A DNA stretch of 64,000 nucleotides from Clostridia bacterium (GCA_017525805.1 JAFXSH010000080.1:1-64000); one strand, 5' to 3'; counted from the stretch's first letter, positions 8,997 through 18,411 are shown. The notes: generated from the sequence alone by a model not told the origin. Made by a program: numbers and translations.

Positions 8997-9027
8997 TTGG
9001 CCCGGAGCGATCCGGGCCAAATTTATT
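8997..9027 (+). terminator. Terminator after the flavoprotein gene
   Basis: A perfect 9-bp stem (8997-9005 with 9012-9020) with a 6-nt loop, followed by ATTTATTT. Confidence 0.8.
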
Positions 9028-9127
9028 TGCGCAAAAAATCAAAAAAAGAAGCAAAAATGCAAAAAATTAAAGGAAATAAGGTATGATCCGTTGTATATGT
9101 ACATAAACAGGGGAGGAGGCGTGCCCA

Positions 9128-10129
9128 ATGACCATCCGGGAAGAATTGGAAGCACGGGAAAAAGAATATCTGTCGCCCTATGCCGTATGCAGCGCTGATA
9201 CCAGGGGAAGGGAAAGGCCCATGACGCCTTGTCCCCTCCGCACGGAATTTCAGCGGGATCGGGATCGCATCCTTCATTGCAAAAGCTTTCGGCGCCTGAA
9301 ATTCAAGACCCAGGTATTCATCGCCCCGGAAGGGGATCATTACCGCACCCGCCTGACGCATACCCTGGAAGTTTCCCAGGTGGCCCGAACGCTGGCGCGG
9401 GCGCTCCGGCTGAATGAAGACCTGACGGAAGCTATCGCCTTAGGCCACGACCTGGGCCATACACCTTTTGGTCACAGCGGGGAGAGAACGCTGAACCGCC
9501 TCACCAACGGCGGATTCCGCCACAATGAACAGAGCCTTCGGATGGTGGACGTGCTGGAAGGCGGCGAAGGGCTGAACCTGACCTGGGAAGTGCGGGACGG
9601 TATCCTCAAGCATTCAGGAAAGCAAATCCCTGAAACATTGGAAGGGGAATGCGTGGCAAGGGCGGACCGCATCGCCTACATCAATCATGATATCGATGAT
9701 GCCATCCGGGCGGGGGTACTCAGGGATTTTGAAATTCCCCAGGACCTGCTGCGCGTGTTAGGGGAAACCCACGGCCAGCGGATCGATACCATGATCTCGG
9801 ATATCGTGTACGAAAGCGCGGGGCAGCCGCACCTGAAAATGAGCGCGCCCATCCAGCAAGCCAGCGACGAACTGCGATCCTTTCTTTTTGAACATGTGTA
9901 TCTGGATGAATGGCGTCAGGCCGAAGAACAGAAATGCGACCACGTGCTCGTTTCCCTGTTTGATTACTACATGGAGCATCCTGATCAGATGCCCCTGGAA
10001 TATGTGCAAATCGCCTACCGGGACGGAACAGAACGGGCAGTAACGGATTTTTTAGCTTGCATGTCGGACCGCTACGCGATCAGAACCTACCAAAAATTGT
10101 TCATTCCAGTTTCGTTTCCTGTAATTTGA
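9128..10129 (+). CDS. dgt: Deoxyguanosinetriphosphate triphosphohydrolase-like HD protein
   Basis: A 333-residue HD-domain phosphohydrolase of the dGTPase type, which splits dNTPs into deoxynucleoside and triphosphate. The metal-binding residues are visible: H78 in RLTHTLEV, H107-D108 in GHDLGHTPFGH, and a later D in ADRIAYINHDIDD. The N-terminal DRDRILHCKSFRRLKFKTQV is typical of the family. The length matches the shorter Firmicutes form. It lies 87 bp upstream of dnaG in the same direction and may be co-transcribed. The ATG follows GGGGAGGAGG. Confidence 0.9.
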   Translation: MTIREELEAREKEYLSPYAVCSADTRGRERPMTPCPLRTEFQRDRDRILHCKSFRRLKFKTQVFIAPEGDHYRTRLTHTLEVSQVARTLARALRLNEDLTEAIALGHDLGHTPFGHSGERTLNRLTNGGFRHNEQSLRMVDVLEGGEGLNLTWEVRDGILKHSGKQIPETLEGECVARADRIAYINHDIDDAIRAGVLRDFEIPQDLLRVLGETHGQRIDTMISDIVYESAGQPHLKMSAPIQQASDELRSFLFEHVYLDEWRQAEEQKCDHVLVSLFDYYMEHPDQMPLEYVQIAYRDGTERAVTDFLACMSDRYAIRTYQKLFIPVSFPVI

Positions 10130-10216
10130 GCACGAAAATTATCATTTGGGGCAGGAAATCCGGTTTTCATCGCGAATCATAGCACATGAAGCAGCAGGAA
10201 AGGGAGGGAACAGGGT

Positions 10217-11980
10217 TTGGCGGGACGAATCCCATCGGCGTGGATGGACGAGCTGTATGCCCGAACGGATATCGTTTCCGTTGTATCCGCCTACCTTCCG
10301 CTGAAAAAGGATGGCCGCCGCTACTGGGGCCTGTGTCCCTTTCACCATGAAAAAACCGCTTCTTTTTCCGTCAATCCTGACCTGAACCTGTATTATTGCT
10401 TCGGCTGCAAAGCGGGCGGCAACGTGGTGCAGTTCGTGATGGAGATGGAACGGCTGTCCTATATGGAAGCTGTAAAGCTCCTGGCGGATCGCATCCATAT
10501 GACGCTGCCAGAGGTAAGGGACGATCCGGATTACGAAAAACGGCGCACCCAGCGGGAAAGGCTGCTGAACGCCAACCGGGAAGCGGCGCGGTTTTACCAC
10601 GAAATGCTGTGGAAGCCGGAGGGCAAGCGCGCGCTGGATTACTTGCATGGGCGAGGGTTGGACGACGGCATCATCCGCCGGTTCGGCTTAGGTGCATCCG
10701 CCGATCAGTGGGACAGCCTGACAAGCTATCTCACAGAAAAAGGCTATTCCCAGGAAGAACTGAATCTGGCTGGGCTCACCGTCGTAAAAGGCGAAAACGC
10801 TTTCGATATGTTCCGCAGCCGCGCCATGTTTCCCATCATCGATCAGTACGGAAACGTGCTGGGCTTTGGCGGGCGCGCCATGAACGACGCAAAACCCAAA
10901 TACCTGAACACATCCGACACGCCGGTGTTCAACAAACGCAAAGGCGTATACGCTATCAACCTGATCCGGAAGCAGCGGGACCTGAAACGAATCCTGCTGG
11001 TGGAAGGGTATATGGACGTGGTGGCGATCAGTCAGGCCGGGGTAACCGGCGCGGTGGCGACGCTGGGCACGGCCCTCACCAATGAGCAGGCCCGGCTGCT
11101 GAAGCGGTTTGCTCCGGAAGTGCATCTGGCTTATGATGGGGACGAAGCGGGCCAGCACGCCATTGAACGGGGGTTGGAAATCCTCGAAGCGGAGGATGTA
11201 CCGGCAAGGGTGCTGTTTTTCCCCGATGGACTGGACCCGGATGAATTCATCCGGCAGCGGGGCTTGGACGCGTTTCAGGCGCTCCGTCCCATGACGCCCA
11301 CCGCCTTTCGCATGCAGCGTCTTCGGCTGCGCTGTGATCTTGAAACGCAGGATGGGCGCACAGAATACGCCAAAGGCTGCGCGGAACTGCTCCGCAAGGT
11401 GCGCGATCCGGTGGATGTGGAAAACTATTTAGAGTTATTGAGCGTGCAGACCGGTTTTCCCCGGGATGTGCTGGTGGCCCAGATGGGGATTTCCGCTCCG
11501 GAAACGCCGCTACAGAATAATTTTGCTGAAAATCGGGAAAAATTACAGCCAAAGCGCGGCCACGTTACGGAAGGATTCCGTACGGAACAGACGCTGCTGG
11601 GGTTGCTGGCGGCGGGGACAGTGCCCAGGGACACGGTCAAAGAAACGGATTTTTTGCATCCCGCCCTGCGCGAAGCGGCAAAGCATCTTTTGAACGGCAG
11701 GTCGCCCGCCGATATCATGGGGGACGAAAGCGTGAGCGATGAAGTGCGTCAAGCCGCGGGCGAAGCTTTTTCGATGCTTACGAACACAGACAAGGAGCAA
11801 GCGGCGCTGATCGCCGCGGACTGCCTGAGAAATTTGCAGATTCAGCATATACAGCAGGAAATCAACCGGATGACTGAACTGATGAAAACCGCCGGAACGA
11901 CAGAAAAACAAGGCGAAGCCTTAAAGGAAGTGGCGGTGCTTTCCAAAGAATTGGCTCGGCTGAAACAGCAGGGGCGCTGA
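10217..11980 (+). CDS. dnaG: DNA primase
   Basis: A 587-residue primase that makes RNA primers at the replication fork. The CHC2 zinc finger is at residues 40-64 (C40, H43, C61, C64). The core and TOPRIM domain follow, with [16 protein letters not shown] and [14 protein letters not shown]-terminal helical region would contact DnaB. The start is a TTG after AGGGAGGG. It begins the macromolecular-synthesis operon with rpoD directly downstream, as in other Firmicutes. Confidence 0.95.
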   Translation: MAGRIPSAWMDELYARTDIVSVVSAYLPLKKDGRRYWGLCPFHHEKTASFSVNPDLNLYYCFGCKAGGNVVQFVMEMERLSYMEAVKLLADRIHMTLPEVRDDPDYEKRRTQRERLLNANREAARFYHEMLWKPEGKRALDYLHGRGLDDGIIRRFGLGASADQWDSLTSYLTEKGYSQEELNLAGLTVVKGENAFDMFRSRAMFPIIDQYGNVLGFGGRAMNDAKPKYLNTSDTPVFNKRKGVYAINLIRKQRDLKRILLVEGYMDVVAISQAGVTGAVATLGTALTNEQARLLKRFAPEVHLAYDGDEAGQHAIERGLEILEAEDVPARVLFFPDGLDPDEFIRQRGLDAFQALRPMTPTAFRMQRLRLRCDLETQDGRTEYAKGCAELLRKVRDPVDVENYLELLSVQTGFPRDVLVAQMGISAPETPLQNNFAENREKLQPKRGHVTEGFRTEQTLLGLLAAGTVPRDTVKETDFLHPALREAAKHLLNGRSPADIMGDESVSDEVRQAAGEAFSMLTNTDKEQAALIAADCLRNLQIQHIQQEINRMTELMKTAGTTEKQGEALKEVAVLSKELARLKQQGR

Positions 11981-12002
11981 CAGAAAGAGAGGAGTGGAGC
12001 CA

Positions 12003-13079
12003 TTGAGCACGCAGATGGACGCGAAGCAGGCCAAGCTGAACGAACTGTATGAACTGGGCAAAAGCAAGGGCGTACTGACTTATGATGAAATTATTTCCAA
12101 GCTTGCGTCCTATGAAATCGATCCCGAGCAATTTGACAGCATTCTGGAAACCTTTGAAGCCATGGGCGTTTCTGTTACCCGTGATGCTGATAGCGCCGTT
12201 CCTCAGCCCGAACCCCTGCCGGAGGACTTGGACCTGGTACCCGAAGGCATCAGCATCGACGATCCCGTTCGCATGTATTTAAAGGAAATCGGACGCGTGC
12301 CCCTGCTGACTGCGGAAGAAGAAATCGAAATCGCCCAGCGCATGGAACAAGGGGACGAGGAAGCCAAGAAAAAGCTGGCGGAAGCAAACCTGCGCCTGGT
12401 GGTTTCTATCGCGAAGCGGTACGTGGGCCGCGGTATGCTGTTCCTGGACCTGATCCAGGAAGGCAATTTGGGCCTGATCAAGGCTGTGGAAAAATTCGAT
12501 TATCGGAAGGGTTACAAGTTTTCCACTTATGCCACCTGGTGGATCCGTCAGGCCATCACCCGCGCTATCGCCGATCAGGCACGCACCATCCGCATCCCCG
12601 TGCATATGGTGGAAACCATCAACAAACTGATCCGCGTTTCCCGCCAGCTGCTCCAGGAATACGGGCGCGAACCCACCCCCGATGAAATCGCCAAGTCCAT
12701 GGGCATCAGCGAATCGAAGGTAAGGGAAATCATCAAAATCGCCCAGGAACCTGTTTCTTTGGAAACGCCCATCGGCGAAGAGGAGGACAGCCACTTAGGA
12801 GACTTCTTAGAGGATGAAACCGCTCTGGCCCCCGCCGAAGCCGCTTCCCACGCCCTGATGAAAGAACAGTTATGGGACGTGCTGGAAACCCTGACGCCCC
12901 GGGAAGAAAAGGTACTGCGCCTGCGTTTCGGCCTGGACGACGGCCATCAGCGCACCCTGGAAGAGGTGGGCAAGGAATTCCAGGTCACCCGTGAACGCAT
13001 CCGCCAAATCGAGGCAAAAGCCCTGCGGAAGCTGCGTCATCCCAGCCGCAGCAAAAAATTAAAGGATTATCTGGATTGA
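12003..13079 (+). CDS. rpoD: RNA polymerase primary sigma factor (sigma-A)
   Basis: A 358-residue sigma-70 factor. Region 1.1 is short; region 1.2 begins near [16 protein letters not shown]; region 2 has [16 protein letters not shown], the [17 protein letters not shown] helix and the -10-binding [13 protein letters not shown]; region 3 contains [11 protein letters not shown]; region 4 ends with an intact helix-turn-helix ([15 protein letters not shown]) near [20 protein letters not shown] chose the TTG at 12003 because AGAGAGGAG lies 8 nt upstream; a GTG at 11994 and an ATG at 12015 are alternatives. The stop overlaps the trmK start (TGATG). Confidence 0.95.
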   Translation: MSTQMDAKQAKLNELYELGKSKGVLTYDEIISKLASYEIDPEQFDSILETFEAMGVSVTRDADSAVPQPEPLPEDLDLVPEGISIDDPVRMYLKEIGRVPLLTAEEEIEIAQRMEQGDEEAKKKLAEANLRLVVSIAKRYVGRGMLFLDLIQEGNLGLIKAVEKFDYRKGYKFSTYATWWIRQAITRAIADQARTIRIPVHMVETINKLIRVSRQLLQEYGREPTPDEIAKSMGISESKVREIIKIAQEPVSLETPIGEEEDSHLGDFLEDETALAPAEAASHALMKEQLWDVLETLTPREEKVLRLRFGLDDGHQRTLEEVGKEFQVTRERIRQIEAKALRKLRHPSRSKKLKDYLD

Positions 13080-13747
13080 TGACGCGGCAATTTATATTGG
13101 ACGATCGTTTATCCCGGGCCGCGGCTCTTTTTCCCGCCTGTGCATACGGCGCCGACATCGGCGCGGATCACGGGCGGTTATCTTGTTATTTGCTGTTAAA
13201 CGGGATTTGCGATAGAATGTGCGTCGCCGATATCAGCGCGCCGTCTCTTCAAAAAGCAAAAGAATTGATCACCCGACAAGGGCTTGCTGATCGTGCGGAC
13301 TTCCGCTCGGGAGACGGCCTGAACGTGCTTCCGGAGCATGCAGACGCCATCGCCGTGCTGGGGATGGGCGGGCATACGATTTGCTCCATCCTGCTGGACG
13401 GTGCGGAAAAGCTGCAAGGGGCCGCACTGATCGTGTCCGCTCATACGGATGTACATTTGGTGCGGAAAACATTGATGGATCTTTCTTACCGGATCGACCG
13501 GGAGGAAATCGCCTATGCCGCCGGGCGATATTACGTGGTGCTTCGGGCCGTTCCCGGCAGGGAAAGCATGGGGGAGAGGCAGCACCTGCTGGGCCCCCGT
13601 CTCATGGAGAGCACGCCGGAGCATTATGGAGATTATCTCGCATGGCGCATTGGCATCGCTTCCCGAAAGTGTTCGAAGGAGGGACAGCGTGAACTGAATT
13701 GGCTCAAGGAGGAATACAGCCGTGTACGCGACAGTAGAAACGATTGA
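13079..13747 (+). CDS. trmK: tRNA (adenine22-N1)-methyltransferase TrmK
   Basis: A 222-residue SAM-dependent methyltransferase of the COG2384/TrmK family, which makes m1A22 in tRNA. The SAM-binding motif GADIGADHGRLS is near residue 24, followed by VADISAPSLQKA, and the NPPY-like position reads LGMGGHTI. The ATG overlaps the rpoD stop, indicating translational coupling, and the 3' end overlaps nif3 by 26 bp. The rpoD-trmK-nif3 order is conserved in Firmicutes. Confidence 0.9.
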   Translation: MTRQFILDDRLSRAAALFPACAYGADIGADHGRLSCYLLLNGICDRMCVADISAPSLQKAKELITRQGLADRADFRSGDGLNVLPEHADAIAVLGMGGHTICSILLDGAEKLQGAALIVSAHTDVHLVRKTLMDLSYRIDREEIAYAAGRYYVVLRAVPGRESMGERQHLLGPRLMESTPEHYGDYLAWRIGIASRKCSKEGQRELNWLKEEYSRVRDSRND

Positions 13748-14492
13748 AAATATGTTGCAGGAAATAGCGCCCTTGGAAACAGCGGAAAGCTATGACAACG
13801 TTGGGGCGATCATTGGCCGCCGGGACGCGGAAGTAACAAAAATCCTGGTGGCGCTGGACTGCACCCTGGATGTGGTCCGGGAGGCAAAGGAATTAGGCGC
13901 GGAATTGATCGTCACCCACCATCCGCTGCTGTTCCACGCTCGAAAAAACCTGCTGGAAGAAGACGCGGAAGGCCGCATCCTGTGTGAAATGGTGCGCGCC
14001 CGTCTTTCCATGATCGCTGCCCATACCAACCTGGATCAAACAGAACTGAGCGGCAGCGCGTGCTGTGCTAAACTGCTCAAGCTTCAAAACATTCGGAAAG
14101 CATCGGACTATCTGTTTTTAGGCGAATTAGACCATCCCACAAAGGCTATGGAACTGGAAAACCAGATCGCCAATGCCCTTTCCTTCCCGGTCCGCCGTTA
14201 CGGAAACGGTGAACAGATGATTTCCACCTTAGCTATCGCGGGCGGCGCGGACGACGGCGACTGGCAGGCGGCCCAAGCCATTGGCGCGCAAGCGCTGCTG
14301 ACGGGGGAGGTGCGTCACCACAACGCGCTGGCCGCCTCCATGAGCGATTTTGTGCTTTTCGACGGCGGGCATTACGGCACGGAAGCACCGCTGGTGCCGT
14401 TTTTGGCGGAGTATTTACAAAAACGCCTGAATGATGTACAATATAATGTACGGGTTTACCCGTCTCAATACGCGCCCTTTGGCAGCGTTTAG
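13722..14492 (+). CDS. Nif3-like dinuclear metal-centre protein (YqfO family, short form)
   Basis: A 256-residue Nif3-family protein. The metal ligands are visible in IVTHHPLLFHARK and AAHTNLDQ, and near the C-terminus in GEVRHHNALAA and DGGHYGTEAP. It lacks the roughly 100-residue insert found in B. subtilis YqfO. Family members are often annotated as GTP cyclohydrolase 1 type 2, but the function is not settled. The GTG start at 13722 lies inside the end of trmK, after GGAGGA. Confidence 0.9.
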   Translation: MYATVETIENMLQEIAPLETAESYDNVGAIIGRRDAEVTKILVALDCTLDVVREAKELGAELIVTHHPLLFHARKNLLEEDAEGRILCEMVRARLSMIAAHTNLDQTELSGSACCAKLLKLQNIRKASDYLFLGELDHPTKAMELENQIANALSFPVRRYGNGEQMISTLAIAGGADDGDWQAAQAIGAQALLTGEVRHHNALAASMSDFVLFDGGHYGTEAPLVPFLAEYLQKRLNDVQYNVRVYPSQYAPFGSV

Positions 14493-14511
14493 GATAGAAG
14501 GAGGGCCAACA

Positions 14512-15216
14512 ATGGATCAATTGCATCTATTATGGGAATATCAGAAAGCAGACGTGGAAGTGGATAAGCTGGAAGCCTCCATCAAACGCTCTCCTGTCAG
14601 GCAGAAGCTGGTGAAATACCGCGATTATTATGCCGAACAGCAAAACACCATGAAGCGCATCGAAAACGAAGTGTCCGCCATGCAGGATCGCTTGGAAGCG
14701 CTGAAGGACGCCATCAAAATGACCGATGAGCAGCTGCATAACCTGCACGCGAAAATGGAAAGCGATCCGCCTAAGTCCAGCCAGGATGTGCAGCAGTTCC
14801 TGAACGACGCCAAACGGTTCCAGAATAATCTGACCGCCTACGAGCAGGAAATCAAGCGCATCCGCAAGGACGCCGGGGACCGGGAACGCCTGCAGCACGA
14901 CGTGCGTGTTCGCGCCGCCAAGGCCAAGAGCGAGTTTGACAAGCTCAAGCTCTCCTACGACGACGAGAAAAAGGAAAAGGATCAGGAGCTGGAAGCCCTC
15001 AAGGCCGTGGCGGCGGAAAAAGCCAAACCCATCGAGTTCAGCTTTATGGAACGATACCGCGATATCAAAAAACACAGCGTGCCGCCGCTTGCCGCCCTGT
15101 ACGGCGATCAGTGCGGCGGGTGCAACATGTCGCTTCCTTCCTCCGTTTCCCGCAAGGTAAAAGCCGGGGAGCTGGTGGAATGTGAAACCTGCGGCAGGCT
15201 TTTGATTATTATATAA
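14512..15216 (+). CDS. Coiled-coil protein with C-terminal C4 zinc ribbon (COG1579)
   Basis: A 234-residue protein. Residues 10-175 are highly charged and predicted to form a long antiparallel coiled coil; residues about 200-230 form a C4 zinc ribbon (CGGC and CETC). This is the COG1579 family, thought to bind nucleic acid or the ribosome. The ATG has GAAGGAGGG upstream and is separated by 19 bp from nif3, so the gene is the last of the dnaG-rpoD operon. Confidence 0.85.
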   Translation: MDQLHLLWEYQKADVEVDKLEASIKRSPVRQKLVKYRDYYAEQQNTMKRIENEVSAMQDRLEALKDAIKMTDEQLHNLHAKMESDPPKSSQDVQQFLNDAKRFQNNLTAYEQEIKRIRKDAGDRERLQHDVRVRAAKAKSEFDKLKLSYDDEKKEKDQELEALKAVAAEKAKPIEFSFMERYRDIKKHSVPPLAALYGDQCGGCNMSLPSSVSRKVKAGELVECETCGRLLIII

Positions 15217-15231
15217 CCTCATATTCTTACG

Positions 15232-15261
15232 CCGATGGACTGAAACCGTCCATCGGTTTTT
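15232..15261 (+). terminator. Terminator of the dnaG-rpoD operon
   Basis: A perfect 9-bp stem (15232-15240 with 15248-15256), 7-nt loop and TTTTT. Confidence 0.9.
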
Positions 15262-15286
15262 CATACGAAAAGCAACAGCGCGTTGC

Positions 15287-15314
15287 TTGCGGTTTTATAA
15301 AAACGGGATATAAT
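15287..15314 (+). promoter_or_regulatory. Promoter of the XRE/zinc-ribbon gene
   Basis: TTGCGG (15287-15292), 16-bp spacer and TATAAT (15309-15314). Confidence 0.6.
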
Positions 15315-15353
15315 GAAGATATAGAAACGGATCGAAAGGAGATGCAAAGGAAA

Positions 15354-15800
15354 ATGGAAACAAAGGATATCCTGAAAACTCTGCGTGAAAAGAAGGGCCT
15401 CACCCAGGAACAATTAGCGGATCAGGTGCTGGTCAGCCGCCAGGCGGTCAGCCGCTGGGAGACGGGGGAGACCCAGCCCAATACAGACACATTGAAATTG
15501 CTGTCCAAAACGCTGGATGCCTCTATCAATACGCTGCTGGGTTCTCCGCGCCAGCTCATTTGCCAATGCTGCGGCATGCCGCTGTACGAGGACGACGTCA
15601 TCAGCCGGGAAACGGACGGCGCGTTCAATGAGGAATACTGCAAATGGTGCTATACGGACGGAAAATTCACGTATGAGAACAAAGAAGATTTGGTAAGCTT
15701 CTTGATTGAGCACATGCCCAACCCTGACGGCTTACAGGATCAGGATCGGCGCGCCCAGTACGACCAGGCGCTGTCAAACCTCAATCATTGGAAACAATAA
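15354..15800 (+). CDS. XRE-family regulator with C-terminal zinc-ribbon domain
   Basis: A 148-residue two-domain protein. Residues 1-60 are an XRE/Cro helix-turn-helix (LREKKGLTQEQLADQVLVSR with QAVSRWETGETQPN). Residues about 68-145 are a putative zinc ribbon (CQCCGMPL and CKWCYTDG) of the kind often fused to XRE domains in Clostridia. The ligand and targets are unknown. The ATG at 15354 is preferred over 15342 because AAAGGAG ends at 15341. Confidence 0.8.
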   Translation: METKDILKTLREKKGLTQEQLADQVLVSRQAVSRWETGETQPNTDTLKLLSKTLDASINTLLGSPRQLICQCCGMPLYEDDVISRETDGAFNEEYCKWCYTDGKFTYENKEDLVSFLIEHMPNPDGLQDQDRRAQYDQALSNLNHWKQ

Positions 15801-15802
15801 GA

Positions 15803-15831
15803 TTGACGTGCTTCCTGAACTGCGGTATAAT
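15803..15831 (+). promoter_or_regulatory. rnpB promoter
   Basis: TTGACG (15803-15808), 17-bp spacer and TATAAT (15826-15831), placing the start at about 15838. It partly overlaps the end of the upstream gene. Confidence 0.85.
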
Positions 15832-15837
15832 GTCCCC

Positions 15838-16181
15838 GTGACAAAGGCGGCTGAATGGCCGCGGGCCCGCAAGGGCGTGAGGAAAGTCCGGGCACCGCAG
15901 GGCAAGGATGCCTGCTAACGGCAGGTGGAGGCGACTCCAAGGCGAGTGCAACAGAGAGATACCGCCGGGGGAGACCCCGGTAAGGGTGGAAAGGTGCGGT
16001 AAGAGCGCACCGGCGGCCTGGCGACTGTGCCGTCATGTAAACCCCATCCGGTGCAAGGTGTAGGGAACGCATAGGGCGGCCCGTCCTGTTCCCGCAGTAC
16101 CGCTCAAGCGCGCTGGCGACTTCGCGCTTAGATAGATGGCCATTTTTAACAGAACCCGGCTTACAGGCCGCGCTTTGTCAC
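15838..16181 (+). ncRNA. rnpB: RNase P RNA (bacterial type A)
   Basis: The catalytic RNA of RNase P, which matures tRNA 5' ends. The conserved core GAGGAAAGTCCGGGC starts near 15880 and AACAGAACCCGGCTTAC near 16148. The 5' end (15838-15846) is perfectly complementary to the 3' end (16173-16181), forming helix P1 and fixing the boundaries. The about 344-nt size and layout fit type A, as usual in Clostridia. Confidence 0.95.
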
Positions 16182-16199
16182 ATAGAAGAAGAAAAATAA

Positions 16200-16262
16200 C
16201 CGGGGGAAACCGCTCTTTGTTGGCCAAAAGCGGTTTCCCCCGGACCCCTTTCCGAGAAAGCC
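16200..16262. repeat. Palindromic repeat element (short copy)
   Basis: A perfect 15-bp inverted repeat (16200-16214 with 16229-16243), followed by ACCCC-TTCC-AGAAA-type sequence without a T-run. The arms and right flank resemble the ends of the larger element at 60392-60545, so this is probably a dispersed REP-like repeat that may also end rnpB and lexA transcripts. Confidence 0.6.
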
Positions 16263-16274
16263 AAAAATGGGTTT

Positions 16275-16898
16275 TTATCGTGTCAGTTTATAATTCCCAT
16301 TATAAATGCGGTATACAGCAACCACTTTGCCCACGATGGTGACCGATCTGGCGTAAAACGGGCGCATGCGGGGGTTTTCCGGCTGCAAACGGATGCGATC
16401 CGGCTCCTTGAAATAACGCTTGCAGGTGGCTTCGTCATCGATCATGGCGATAATGATTTCGCCGTTCTGGGCGGTTTGCTGGCGCTTGACCACCACATAA
16501 TCGCCGTTCATGATGCCCGCCATGATCATGCTTTCGCCGCGGATTTCCAGGATGAAATAATCGCCGCTGCCCGCCATTTCTTCCGGCAGCACCATAAAGC
16601 CTTCGGCGTTTTCCTCCGCTAAGATCGGCGTGCCGGCGGCCACCTTACCCAGCAGCGGCACCTTCACCATCGGATGCTTTTCTTCCTTTTTTACGATGGT
16701 GCGGGGCTTCATAGCCTCCCTGTGCAGCAGGCCCTTTTTCTCCAGTCGGTTCAGATGGCCGTGCACAGTGGAAGTGGATTTCAAATCCACCGCCAGGCCG
16801 ATTTCGCGCACGGACGGCGGAAAGCCATTTTCCTCAATATATTTTTCAATGTATTCCAAAATGCGCTGCTGCGTATCGCCGTTGGGACGCCTTGGCAT
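16275..16898 (-). CDS. lexA: LexA repressor of the SOS response
   Basis: A 207-residue LexA. The N-terminal winged helix (residues 1-65) contains GFPPSVREIGLAVDLKSTST. The autocleavage bond is A88-G89 and the catalytic dyad is S123 (GESM) and K138 (VVVK). The ATG at 16898 is chosen because the longer reading runs into the promoter. The promoter contains a palindromic box that would allow autorepression. Confidence 0.95.
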   Translation of the reverse strand: MPRRPNGDTQQRILEYIEKYIEENGFPPSVREIGLAVDLKSTSTVHGHLNRLEKKGLLHREAMKPRTIVKKEEKHPMVKVPLLGKVAAGTPILAEENAEGFMVLPEEMAGSGDYFILEIRGESMIMAGIMNGDYVVVKRQQTAQNGEIIIAMIDDEATCKRYFKEPDRIRLQPENPRMRPFYARSVTIVGKVVAVYRIYNGNYKLTR

Positions 16899-16934
16899 AG
16901 CAAAACACCGTCTTTCCTGGAAGATTACAAAAAC

Positions 16935-16963
16935 ATTATAACAGGCAAACAAGTGTTTGGCAA
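16935..16963 (-). promoter_or_regulatory. lexA promoter with SOS-like box in the spacer
   Basis: Minus strand TTGCCA (16958-16963), 17-bp spacer and TATAAT (16935-16940). The spacer holds a 14-bp palindrome at 16946-16959 with arms CAAACA and TGTTTG. This is the B. subtilis LexA box CGAACA-NN-TGTTCG with one G-to-A change in each half. Confidence 0.7.
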
Positions 16964-17016
16964 GGGAAGATCAGGTACAAAAAACGAAAAAATGAAAGAA
17001 AATGGGGGAAAGGTTC

Positions 17017-17208
17017 ATGAAACAATGCGTACTGTATGACCGGGAATGTATCGACTGCGGCGAATGCGACCGCTGCGATCTGGATCCCAATAAAATCTGC
17101 GATAACTGCATGAAATGCGTAAACGGCGATCAGATGTTCCGTTCCATTCTGATCGATAAAGTGATCGTGCCCGAGGACAGTTCAAAGCCTGACAAGCCTC
17201 AATCCTGA
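17017..17208 (+). CDS. Small Cys-rich protein (63 aa), possible metal or Fe-S binding
   Basis: A 63-residue protein with eight cysteines in the first 34 residues (4, 11, 14, 17, 20, 28, 31, 34), largely in CxxC spacing. The pattern suggests Fe-S or zinc binding, but it is not the standard CxxCxxCxxxCP ferredoxin motif. The ATG at 17017 follows GGGGGAAAGG. It is divergent from lexA with the SOS-like box between them; I see no clear promoter of its own. The last 10 bp overlap the end of the convergent recombinase gene. Confidence 0.65.
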   Translation: MKQCVLYDRECIDCGECDRCDLDPNKICDNCMKCVNGDQMFRSILIDKVIVPEDSSKPDKPQS

Positions 17209-18290
17209 TCGTTCCGCCCGGTATCCGGCAGCGGCACCAGGCGGGAAGCCTTGCGCTTGTTTAAGTCAGACATGGCGGCATAATGGCGTCGGGTGGTGTT
17301 TACATCGGCATGGCCCAGCACGTCGGCCACCAGGTAAATATCGCCGGTTTCCTGGTAAAGGTTTGTGCCGAAGGTGCTGCGCAGCTTATGGGGGCTGATG
17401 CGCCTTTTCAGCGGCGCGGCAATCAGCGCGTACTTTTTTACCATGTTTTCCACGGCGCGCTGGGTGATGCGGCGCTTCTGCATAGACAGAAACAGGGCGT
17501 TTTCATGGCCTTCCTGGGGCTGTATTTTGCTCCGTTCGTCGAGATACGCCCGCAGCGCTTCCGCCACCTGATCGGGGAAATACAAAATGCTTTGATCACC
17601 GCCCTTGCGGGTGACAAGAAAGGCGTTCAAATCAAAATCCAAATCATCCACATCAAGCCCCACGCATTCGCTGACCCGGATGCCCGTGCCAAGGAAAAGC
17701 AGCAACATGGCGATATCCCGGCTTCTTGTGAACGCCAAGTATTTCTGCTGCCGGTCCGTCAATCCGTCGCCGGTGGATACGGCGTCCAGCATTTTCTGCA
17801 TTTCATCGGGTTCCAGGCGCAGGATGGGCTTATCATGCACCTTGGGAAGCTCCACCAAAGAGGTGATATTGGCATCAATATTACCATTTTTATACAAATA
17901 ATCGAACAAAGACCGCAGTGAGCACAGCTTGCGCATAATGCCCAGTTCGTGATTTTGCACCACGGTGGATTCACCGGAAGCTTCGTCTGTCACATAATAT
18001 TGCATCAAATATTCCTGATAACCGATGATATCCCGTTTCTGAATCATTTTCAGATGCCTGTCCGTAAAGAATCGAGGCTCCACATCGGAAAAAAATGGGT
18101 TTTCCCGGGTCAGGTACTGAAAAAACAGCCGAAAGTCGTAAGCGTATGCCAACCGGGTCAGGGGACTGGTGATTTGGGCGATAGAACGGAAAAAATCCGT
18201 ACAGGCTATGGGCAATTCCTTTTCAATTTCCCGGATGCGATCCAGCCGTCGGATGGAGGCCTGATCGTGATAGCTCATTGTTTCTTTCAA
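17199..18290 (-). CDS. Tyrosine recombinase, XerS-like
   Basis: A 363-residue site-specific recombinase. The catalytic residues are R205 (GTGIRVSE), K229 (VTRKGG), H301-R304 (HKLRSTFGT), H327 (LGHADVNTT) and Y337. The length, the leading basic helix with LDRIREIEKELP and the linker before RSRDIAMLLLFL resemble the single-recombinase XerS of streptococci (about 356 residues) more than XerC or XerD (about 300). The likely role is chromosome-dimer resolution. No phage genes are near. TTG at 18290 has GAGGAAA at suitable spacing; an ATG at 18278 is possible. Confidence 0.8.
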   Translation of the reverse strand: MKETMSYHDQASIRRLDRIREIEKELPIACTDFFRSIAQITSPLTRLAYAYDFRLFFQYLTRENPFFSDVEPRFFTDRHLKMIQKRDIIGYQEYLMQYYVTDEASGESTVVQNHELGIMRKLCSLRSLFDYLYKNGNIDANITSLVELPKVHDKPILRLEPDEMQKMLDAVSTGDGLTDRQQKYLAFTRSRDIAMLLLFLGTGIRVSECVGLDVDDLDFDLNAFLVTRKGGDQSILYFPDQVAEALRAYLDERSKIQPQEGHENALFLSMQKRRITQRAVENMVKKYALIAAPLKRRISPHKLRSTFGTNLYQETGDIYLVADVLGHADVNTTRRHYAAMSDLNKRKASRLVPLPDTGRNDQD

Positions 18291-18381
18291 AATGATTTCC
18301 TCGCAATCTTCATTCTTTTTTCAATGCAGCGGAAGCTGAGCGTGCATCCCGCAAAATCGTTTCTTTTCATAACCAGGTACA

Positions 18382-18410
18382 GTATACCACAAGCCGTCTT
18401 TTTTGTCCAT
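18382..18410 (-). promoter_or_regulatory. Promoter of the XerS-like recombinase gene
   Basis: Minus strand TGGACA (18405-18410), 17-bp spacer and TATACT (18382-18387). The 34-bp palindrome abuts the -35 box. Confidence 0.65.
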
Positions 18411-18411
18411 A

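Noticed and set aside
7506..9020. Long open frames opposite the flavoprotein and the oligopeptide-binding protein genes
   Set aside because: They are antisense shadows caused by GC-rich codon use: low-complexity Gly/His/Val-rich products, no ribosome-binding sites, and the sense genes have clear domains.
17199..18290. Prophage or integrative element around the tyrosine recombinase
   Set aside because: Neighbours are housekeeping genes, with no phage genes, tRNA target or direct repeats visible; the protein resembles a chromosomal Xer.
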